A stretch of 11,864 bases of DNA, from the NCBI GenBank assembly GCA_036401895.1, contig DASWTW010000389.1:1-11864 (forward strand), in the 5' to 3' direction. Below are positions 6,716-11,864 of the stretch, in pieces. The stretch comes from LB3-1 sp036401895 (GTDB lineage Bacteria; Chloroflexota; Chloroflexia; Chloroflexales; Kallotenuaceae). The position numbers were made by a program, and so were the translations under genes. How positions within the stretch are numbered: the stretch's first letter is position 1; each line of letters starts with the position of its first letter. The notes beneath the pieces were generated by a model. It searched no databases. It was not told where the DNA came from and saw only the letters and a program-made list of their open reading frames with translations.

Positions 6716-7222
6716 ATGCAACCACTTGTCGGAATCGTCATGGGCAGCGACTCGGATTTTGCGACGATGCGCGCCGCCGCCGAGATCTGCCAGCAGTTCG
6801 GCGTGGCACACGAGGTGCGCGTGGTCTCGGCGCATCGCACGCCCGACGATATGGCCGAGTATGGACGATCCGCACATGAGCGCGGCCTCAAGGTGCTGAT
6901 CGCGGGCGCGGGCGGCGCGGCGCATCTGCCGGGAATGCTGGCATCATACACGCCGCTGCCGGTGATCGGCGTGCCGGTGCCGATCGGGCATTTGCAGGGC
7001 ATGGACGCGCTAATGTCGATCGTGCAGATGCCGGCCGGCGTGCCGGTCGCGACGGTCGCGATCGGGCAGGCGCGCAACGCCGGACTGCTGGCCGTGCAGA
7101 TCATCGCCACCTCCGACGAGACGCTCATGCAGCGGATGATCGCCTACAAGCAGGAGCTGGCCAGCGCCTCGCGCGAGAAAAACCGTACCTTGCAGGCACA
7201 GCTTCAGCCGACAGAGCAGTAG
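6716..7222 (+). CDS. purE: N5-carboxyaminoimidazole ribonucleotide mutase (PurE class I)
   Basis: PurE isomerises N5-CAIR to CAIR in de novo purine synthesis, normally together with the ATP-dependent synthetase PurK. The 168-aa product has the class I signatures: GIVMGSDSD (6-14), VSAHRTPD (37-44, catalytic His40), the loop AGAGGAAHLPGM (63-74), GVPV (85-88) and MPAGVPVATVAIG (105-117). I start at the ATG with TGGAG 5 nt upstream; an in-frame TTG at 6686 lies inside the heptamer repeat and is rejected. No purK is adjacent in this window: a terminator follows and the next gene is amt. It therefore appears to be transcribed alone or from the kinase side through the hairpin. Confidence 0.95.
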   Translation: MQPLVGIVMGSDSDFATMRAAAEICQQFGVAHEVRVVSAHRTPDDMAEYGRSAHERGLKVLIAGAGGAAHLPGMLASYTPLPVIGVPVPIGHLQGMDALMSIVQMPAGVPVATVAIGQARNAGLLAVQIIATSDETLMQRMIAYKQELASASREKNRTLQAQLQPTEQ

Positions 7223-7257
7223 ATCGTCACCACAATCCAGAGCAAGATCGCAGAGCC

Positions 7258-7293
7258 GACACGCTTGTCTCCCGGCAGGCGTGTTGTTTTTTT
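7258..7293 (+). terminator. Intrinsic terminator downstream of purE
   Basis: ACACGCTTG (7259-7267), an 8-nt loop and CAGGCGTGT (7276-7284) form a 9-bp stem with one G-U wobble, followed after TG by seven T residues (7287-7293). It lies 36 nt past the purE stop. Confidence 0.9.
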
Positions 7294-7304
7294 GAGCCGC
7301 AGCC

Positions 7305-7323
7305 TTTGTACGATCGGTACAAA
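7305..7323. promoter_or_regulatory. 19-bp palindrome, possible operator upstream of amt
   Basis: TTTGTAC, a GATCG centre and GTACAAA form a perfect 7+5+7 inverted repeat. It begins 12 nt after the purE terminator U-tract and lies about 70 bp before a possible -10 box of amt. The shape suits a dimeric repressor or activator; I cannot assign one. Confidence 0.45.
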
Positions 7324-7377
7324 AGAAGCACGTCAAATTTGGCATTTCTGACCGTAGCGCGAATGCAACATTTTGCT

Positions 7378-7383
7378 TATAGT
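7378..7383 (+). promoter_or_regulatory. Possible -10 box for amt
   Basis: TATAGT matches the -10 consensus in five of six positions, but no good -35 is found 16-18 bp upstream. An activator bound nearby, perhaps at the 7305-7323 palindrome, could compensate. Transcription would start near 7390, upstream of both arms of the proposed attenuator. Confidence 0.3.
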
Positions 7384-7434
7384 GCCATCAACAGATTGAG
7401 CAACCGCAGCCAGTCTGAGACAGACCAAAAAGAC

Positions 7435-7567
7435 GCGAATCGACTGCATACATGGGAGTTTCCCGCCGAGGTCGCGTAACACGGTAACCACGTCCAGCTT
7501 CACTTCGACAACCTATCGACAACAACAGGCAGTGCAGCCTTCGCCGTGCGTCGCGAAGGCTGTTTTT
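7435..7567 (+). promoter_or_regulatory. Putative transcription attenuator in the amt leader
   Basis: A terminator hairpin lies inside the amt leader. The upstream segments GCGAA (7435-7439) and CTGCA (7444-7448) can pair with TTCGC (7540-7544) and TGCAG (7533-7537), which include most of the terminator's 5' arm, giving two 5-bp helices around a 4/2 internal loop. The two folds exclude each other, as in an antiterminator. I recognise no known riboswitch, T-box or glutamine RNA motif here. Confidence 0.4.
7535..7567 (+). terminator. Intrinsic terminator hairpin in the amt leader
   Basis: CAGCCTTCGC (7535-7544), an 8-nt loop and GCGAAGGCTG (7553-7562) form a perfect 10-bp stem followed by five T residues (7563-7567). 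It ends 23 nt before the amt ATG, far from the purE stop, which has its own terminator. It therefore looks like an attenuator rather than an end-of-gene terminator. Confidence 0.8.
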
Positions 7568-7590
7568 GTGCATCAGACAAGGAGCATGGG

Positions 7591-8823
<1,233 letters not shown>

Positions 8824-8827
8824 TCAA

Positions 8828-8892
8828 GAACAAAGGAACAAAGAACAAAGGCGCAGGAACGCAGCCGGATCGATGCCTTGTTCTTTGTTCTT
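8828..8892. repeat. Inverted array of GAACAAA-type heptamers (intergenic hairpin)
   Basis: Three GAACAAA units (8828-8834, 8836-8842, 8843-8849) precede GGC. The complement GCC TTGTTC TTTGTTC TT follows at 8875-8892. Units two and three plus GGC pair with it over 16 bp with one bulged A and a 22-nt loop. It begins 4 nt after the amt stop. The right arm is U-rich, so it might terminate or process the amt transcript before the small membrane protein gene. Confidence 0.75.
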
Positions 8893-8930
8893 CCCAATCG
8901 ATTTGCAACCCATGTAGAGGAGGAACCATC

Positions 8931-9071
8931 ATGGAACTGGTACTGGCTCTGATTCTGTTCATCGGCTTGATTGTTAGCTGGCTGATGCTCCCCGGCTCGA
9001 CGACTGACCAGCCTGTGGTCGCCGCCGAAACCACCGACCGCAGCCCGGCGACGGTTAGCCAGCCCGCCTGA
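8931..9071 (+). CDS. Small single-span membrane protein, 46 aa
   Basis: The 46-aa product starts MELVLALILFIGLIVSWLML and has one strong hydrophobic helix (about residues 2-20), then PGSTTDQPVVAAETTDRSP, a polar Thr/Ala/Pro-rich tail. The ATG has an excellent ribosome site (AGAGGAGG, 7 nt upstream), better than most genes here, which supports translation. It is 107 nt downstream of amt, with the GAACAAA hairpin between, and is followed by a GC-rich hairpin at 9094-9125. I recognise no named family. The position suggests a small partner of the ammonium transporter or an independent membrane peptide; no function can be assigned from sequence alone. Confidence 0.7.
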   Translation: MELVLALILFIGLIVSWLMLPGSTTDQPVVAAETTDRSPATVSQPA

Positions 9072-9093
9072 TTATCTCTGCTCTCCTCGTGTG

Positions 9094-9125
9094 CGCCGCT
9101 CTGAGCCATGTTGCTCGGGGCGGCG
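9094..9125 (+). terminator. GC-rich hairpin after the small membrane protein gene
   Basis: CGCCGCTCTGAGC (9094-9106), a 6-nt loop and GCTCGGGGCGGCG (9113-9125) form a 13-bp stem with two G-U wobbles. No U-tract follows (TACTCGTTTC), so it is at best a weak intrinsic terminator, yet it sits at the expected place, 22 nt past the stop and before the lysine promoter. Confidence 0.5.
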
Positions 9126-9158
9126 TACTCGTTTCGGGTCGAATCCGGAAATCCGGTC

Positions 9159-9187
9159 TTGACAAATGCCACGCGGGATAGTAAGCT
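9159..9187 (+). promoter_or_regulatory. Sigma-70-like promoter of the lysine operon
   Basis: A perfect TTGACA (9159-9164), a 17-bp spacer and TAAGCT (9182-9187; keeps the first T, second A and last T of the -10 consensus). Transcription would start near 9194, about 19 nt before the leader-peptide ATG. Confidence 0.65.
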
Positions 9188-9212
9188 TGCGCCCAACACG
9201 AACGAGGTTGGA

Positions 9213-9290
9213 ATGAGCGAACGAACGATCCAACTGAATAGCTGCAAAAAAAGCGCGAGCAAAAAAAGCCGGGCCATACGGTCTGGTTAG
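9213..9290 (+). CDS. Lysine-rich leader peptide, 25 aa, for attenuation
   Basis: The 25-codon frame starts with ATG after a GAGG ribosome site (9204-9207) and ends with TAG. The peptide begins MSERTIQLNS, then CKKSASKKS and RAIRSG. The four Lys codons, all AAA, form two pairs: codons 12-13 (9246-9251) and 17-18 (9261-9266). It lies between a good promoter and a terminator hairpin, upstream of a homocitrate synthase gene, the committed step of lysine synthesis by the aminoadipate route. Its likely role is to sense charged tRNA-Lys: ribosomes would stall at the Lys pairs when lysine is short. The stop codon falls in the RNA segment that forms the antiterminator. Leader-peptide attenuation of the lysine cluster is known in Thermus thermophilus; here the role is inferred from arrangement only. 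Confidence 0.8.
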   Translation: MSERTIQLNSCKKSASKKSRAIRSG

Positions 9291-9360
9291 CGCGCGTTCG
9301 TGTAGAAAAACGTTACGAGACACACCGCCTGACCAGACAATGGTCGGGCGGTTTTTATTT
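9267..9360 (+). promoter_or_regulatory. Ribosome-mediated attenuator: protector, antiterminator and terminator folds
   Basis: Three mutually exclusive folds can be drawn. The protector is AGCCGGGCC (9267-9275) with GGTCTGGTT (9280-9288): nine pairs, three of them wobbles, with a 4-nt loop, starting right after the second Lys pair. The antiterminator is GTCTGGTTAG (9281-9290) with CTGACCAGAC (9329-9338): ten pairs, one wobble. The terminator is 9325-9335 with 9341-9351. A ribosome stalled at Lys17-18 would cover the protector's 5' arm and free the antiterminator; one reaching the stop would cover 9281-9290 and let the terminator form. With no translation, the protector favours termination. Confidence 0.8.
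9325..9360 (+). terminator. Terminator hairpin of the lysine attenuator
   Basis: CCGCCTGACCA (9325-9335), loop GACAA and TGGTCGGGCGG (9341-9351) form an 11-bp stem with one G-U wobble, followed by TTTTTATTT (9352-9360). It lies 34 nt after the leader-peptide stop and 111 nt before the homocitrate synthase start. Confidence 0.92.
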
Positions 9361-9386
9361 GCCGTCAAAGGCATAAGGAGCCATCC

Positions 9387-9521
9387 ATGATCACGCCGAC
9401 ATCGAAACGCCTGCTCGACACGGTTCACACGTCCGCCGCCCGGAATGATCGCAACCGCAGGAGCAGAGCAGATGCCAGGTCACAATCGCAACGTGCAGAT
9501 TATCGATACGACGCTGCGTGA
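9387..9521 (+). CDS. Possible 44-aa open frame overlapping the start of homocitrate synthase
   Basis: An ATG with a strong AAGGAG site 6 nt upstream opens a 44-codon frame (MITPTSKRLLDTVHTSAARN at its start, then Arg-rich) that ends 50 nt inside the homocitrate synthase gene in another frame. I recognise no family, and the Arg-rich second half looks like a frame shadow. If translated it could couple ribosomes to the homocitrate synthase start, or act as a second regulatory upstream frame. The ribosome site is the only positive evidence. Confidence 0.3.
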   Translation: MITPTSKRLLDTVHTSAARNDRNRRSRADARSQSQRADYRYDAA

Positions 9522-10656
9522 AGGCGAGCAGTTCGCCCATGCCCACTTTAGCCTTCAGCACAAGCTGGAGATCGCCCGCCTGCTCGATGCGTTTGGCGTC
9601 GAGTATATCGAAACCACCTCGCCGGTCGCCTCGCCGCAGAGCGAGCACGATCTGCAAGCCCTCGTCGCGCTGAACCTGTCGGCGCGGATTCTGACTCACA
9701 CTCGCTGCAATCTAGAAGACGTTCGCCGCGCTGTCGCCTGCGGTGTGCAGGGCGTCAACCTGCTGTTCGCCACCTCCTCGGTGCTGCGCAGCGCCAGCCA
9801 CGGCCGGAGCGTCGGGCAGATCCTCGAAGAAGCGGCGCGCTGCATCGCGTTTTTGCAGGCGGCCAACGTCGAGGTCCGCTTCTCGTGCGAGGATGCGTTT
9901 CGCAGCGATGCAGCCGATCTGTTCCGCATCTACACCGCCGTCGACGCGCTGGGCGTCGATCGCGTCGGCATCGCGGATACGGTCGGCATCGCCACGCCGC
10001 GCGAGGTCGAGCAGCTGGTAGGGCATGTGCGCGCTGCCGTGCGCTGCGACATCGAGTTCCACGGCCACAACGACGGCGGCTGCGCGATCGCCAACGCCTA
10101 CGCTGCCGTGCTGGCCGGCGCGACACACATAGACACGACGGTGCTGGGTATCGGCGAGCGCAACGGCATCACGTCGCTGTCGGGATTGATCGCCCGGCTG
10201 TATCTCTCCGCTCCCGAACTGGTCGGCCGCTATAACCTGCCGCTGCTGGGACCGATCGATACCCTGGTCGCCGAGATCGTCGGCGTCGAGATCCCGTTCA
10301 ACTCCTGCATCACCGGCCAGACCGCGTTTACCCACAAGGCCGGGCTGCACACCAACGCGGTCCTGCGCGACCCACAAGCGTATGAAGTCCTCGATCCGCA
10401 GGTCTTTGGCCGTGGTCGCGACGTGCTGCTAGGGCACCGTCTGACGGGCCGCAACGCGATCGCGCACCGCGCGCGGCTGCTGGGCCTGGACCTGCCCGAC
10501 GCCACGCTCAAAGCGATCACGCAGCAGATCAAATCCCGCGCCGACGAGCGCCCGCTCACCGACACCGAAGTCGACGCGCTGCTGCTGGCGCATGCACTGC
10601 CGGGAGACGCCGCAGTCGTCCCACATAGCGCTCCCGTTTCCATCGTATCCAAATAA
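9472..10656 (+). CDS. hcs: Homocitrate synthase (alpha-aminoadipate lysine pathway)
   Basis: Homocitrate synthase condenses 2-oxoglutarate with acetyl-CoA, the first step of lysine synthesis through alpha-aminoadipate. The 394-aa product is a DRE-TIM metallolyase: DTTLREGEQ (12-20), SPVASPQS (50-57), LTHTRC (74-79), FSCEDAFR (137-144), FHGHND (196-201, metal ligands His197 and His199), GIGERNG (226-232) and TGQTAFTHKAGLH (281-293). It closely follows the Thermus thermophilus enzyme along its length and lacks the C-terminal allosteric domain of the longer LeuA 2-isopropylmalate synthases. I prefer the ATG with AGGAG 8 nt upstream; an in-frame ATG at 9445 has no ribosome site. A NifV-type role or isopropylmalate synthesis is possible in principle, but the Lys-rich leader and the adjacent homoaconitase favour lysine. 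An alternative symbol is lysS. Confidence 0.9.
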   Translation: MPGHNRNVQIIDTTLREGEQFAHAHFSLQHKLEIARLLDAFGVEYIETTSPVASPQSEHDLQALVALNLSARILTHTRCNLEDVRRAVACGVQGVNLLFATSSVLRSASHGRSVGQILEEAARCIAFLQAANVEVRFSCEDAFRSDAADLFRIYTAVDALGVDRVGIADTVGIATPREVEQLVGHVRAAVRCDIEFHGHNDGGCAIANAYAAVLAGATHIDTTVLGIGERNGITSLSGLIARLYLSAPELVGRYNLPLLGPIDTLVAEIVGVEIPFNSCITGQTAFTHKAGLHTNAVLRDPQAYEVLDPQVFGRGRDVLLGHRLTGRNAIAHRARLLGLDLPDATLKAITQQIKSRADERPLTDTEVDALLLAHALPGDAAVVPHSAPVSIVSK

Positions 10657-10745
10657 AACACGCTCGATGTGGGTCGTGCTGATCGGGGCACGGCTGTCGT
10701 TTCGCGCACCCAAAATCCGGCAACGATCGAAGTTGAGGTACAAAA

Positions 10746-11864
10746 ATGGCACAAACACTGGCTGAGCAAATCCTTTCCCAAGCCGCAGGCCGCCCGGTTC
10801 AGGCGGGCGAAGTCGTCACTGCGCGAGTGGATCTGGCGATGGTTCACGATAGCATCGCGCCGAGCGTGATTCGCATTCTGCATGAGCAGCTGGGAGCTGA
10901 GCGCGTGTGGAATCCCGAGCGCATCGCGGTGGCGATCGATCATGTGGCTCCGGCGGCCAATCTCCAGACGGCGGAGTCGCAAAATAATCTGCGCGGCTGG
11001 GCGCGATCACAGCAGATTCCTAATCTTTTCGACGTCGGACGCGGCATCGCGCATCAGGTGCTGATCGAGGAGCGGCTGGCGCGGCCAGGCTTGCTGATCG
11101 TCGGCTCGGACTCGCACTCGACAGCCTACGGCGCGGTTGGCGCGTTCGGCACCGGCATGGGCGCGACCGACATCGCGCTGGCGCTGGCGACGGGCCAGAC
11201 CTGGCTGCGCGTGCCCGAGACGATCCGCGTCCAGGCGCGCGGCAGGCTGCGAACCGGAGTTACCGCCAAGGATGTGGCGCTCAAGATCGCCCGTGAGCTG
11301 CGAGCCGACGGCGCGACCTACCAGGCGATCGAGTATCACGGCTTCGACAGCTTCTCGATCGGCGAGCGCACCACGCTGACGACGATGGCGATCGAGGTCG
11401 GCGGCAAGGCCGGCATTGTGCCGCCGACCGGCCGGGCGCTGGCCAACGAGTACGTGCCGGCCTGGCTGTCGGTCGAGCCCGACGCCACCTACAGCCGCAC
11501 GCTGGAGCTGGACCTCGACGACCTCGATCCGCAGATCGCCGCGCCGCATCACGTCGACAACGTCACCGATCTGCGCAACCTGGGCCGCGTCAACGTGGAT
11601 GTGGTGTATCTCGGCACCTGCACCAACGGGCGGCACGAGGATATGGCGGCGGCGGCGCGCATCCTGCGCGGGCGGCGCATCAATCCCCACGTGCGCATGA
11701 TGGTCGTTCCGGCGTCGAGCGAGGCGCTCCAGCTGGCGATCGCTGACGGCACGATCTCGACGCTGCTGGCGGCCGGCGCCACACTCGGCACTCCCGGCTG
11801 CGGCGCCTGCATCGGCCGGCACATGGGCGTGCTCGGCCCGACGGATGTGTGTTTGTTCACCGGC
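10746..11864 (+). CDS. lysT: Homoaconitase / 3-isopropylmalate dehydratase-type large subunit (partial)
   Basis: The frame is open for 373 codons and runs off the window end; family members are about 415-420 residues, so only the C-terminus is missing. It belongs to the LeuC/LysT family of [4Fe-4S] hydro-lyases, which act with a small subunit (LeuD/LysU). The three cluster cysteines are present: Cys292 in GTCTNGR, and Cys352 and Cys355 in PGCGACIGRHMG. SDSHSTAYGAVGAFGTGMGATD (around 121-142) is the family core. The ATG has a GAGGT site 6 nt upstream. It follows hcs by 89 nt with no terminator, so it is probably co-transcribed under the same attenuator. Sequence alone cannot separate homoaconitase from isopropylmalate dehydratase; context gives the lysine assignment. 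The next genes, outside the window, would be expected to include the small subunit and lysW/X genes. Confidence 0.88.
   Translation, partial: MAQTLAEQILSQAAGRPVQAGEVVTARVDLAMVHDSIAPSVIRILHEQLGAERVWNPERIAVAIDHVAPAANLQTAESQNNLRGWARSQQIPNLFDVGRGIAHQVLIEERLARPGLLIVGSDSHSTAYGAVGAFGTGMGATDIALALATGQTWLRVPETIRVQARGRLRTGVTAKDVALKIARELRADGATYQAIEYHGFDSFSIGERTTLTTMAIEVGGKAGIVPPTGRALANEYVPAWLSVEPDATYSRTLELDLDDLDPQIAAPHHVDNVTDLRNLGRVNVDVVYLGTCTNGRHEDMAAAARILRGRRINPHVRMMVVPASSEALQLAIADGTISTLLAAGATLGTPGCGACIGRHMGVLGPTDVCLFTG

Larger units (their letters stand above)
7223..7590 (+). other. Intergenic region: purE terminator, palindrome and long amt leader
   Basis: These 368 bp carry, in order, the purE terminator, a 19-bp palindrome, a possible -10 box, a leader of about 150-200 nt without a convincing gene, and a second terminator hairpin directly before the amt ribosome site. 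An 11-codon frame starting at the ATG at 7452 has no ribosome site, and its product is not notably rich in any amino acid tied to nitrogen supply. Confidence 0.7.

Noticed and set aside
7336..7360. Possible sigma-54 promoter (TTTGGCAT) upstream of amt
   Set aside because: The TGGCA-like half has no TTGC-like element at the required spacing.
7384..7590. Known riboswitch or T-box in the amt leader
   Set aside because: I found no T-box core sequence and no glutamine-riboswitch signature; only the terminator and a possible alternative pairing are supported.
10657..10745. Terminator or second attenuator between homocitrate synthase and the homoaconitase subunit
   Set aside because: Only short (about 5-bp) imperfect stems without a U-tract can be drawn, so co-transcription is the simpler reading.

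Overview
The window looks like chromosomal DNA of a Chloroflexota bacterium, most likely class Chloroflexia. This is an inference from gene content: a LysW/Thermus-type homocitrate synthase next to a homoaconitase, a transmembrane Ser/Thr kinase with a TolB-like propeller, tail-anchored sulfotransferase-like proteins, and high-GC, GATC-rich coding sequence. There is no transposase, phage gene, CRISPR array, rRNA or tRNA that I can support.

Left part (3-3687, minus strand). Transcription runs leftward through an FHA/winged-helix transcription factor, aroA (EPSP synthase) and a 244-aa sulfotransferase-like protein, then a clear terminator at 842-872. Beyond it lies a second, tandem copy of the sulfotransferase-like gene. 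A decayed copy of the aroA 3' end sits directly upstream of that second copy, so the duplicated unit included the aroA tail. The two paralogues are about 93% identical in their N-terminal 101 residues but only about 31% identical over residues 102-150.

Centre (3688-6621). A 372-bp divergent intergenic region separates the FHA regulator from an 853-aa transmembrane Ser/Thr protein kinase with a C-terminal beta-propeller outside the membrane. The head-to-head pair suggests one signalling module: the kinase phosphorylates threonine and the FHA domain reads it.

Right part (6716-11864, plus strand). This holds purE with its own terminator, an ammonium transporter (amt) preceded by a terminator hairpin inside its leader, a 46-aa single-span membrane protein, and the start of a lysine (alpha-aminoadipate route) operon: homocitrate synthase then a homoaconitase large subunit cut off by the window end. 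Two intergenic hairpins, after the kinase and after amt, are built from tandem GAAC-containing heptamers arranged as inverted repeats.

The most notable element is a complete-looking ribosome-mediated attenuator at about 9159-9360 upstream of the homocitrate synthase gene. It has a sigma-70-like promoter, a 25-codon leader peptide with two Lys-Lys pairs, a protector hairpin directly after the second Lys pair, a 10-bp antiterminator helix, and an 11-bp terminator hairpin with a U-tract. Leader-peptide attenuation of lysine genes is known from Thermus thermophilus, so the principle is not new; this architecture appears to be the same strategy in another phylum.
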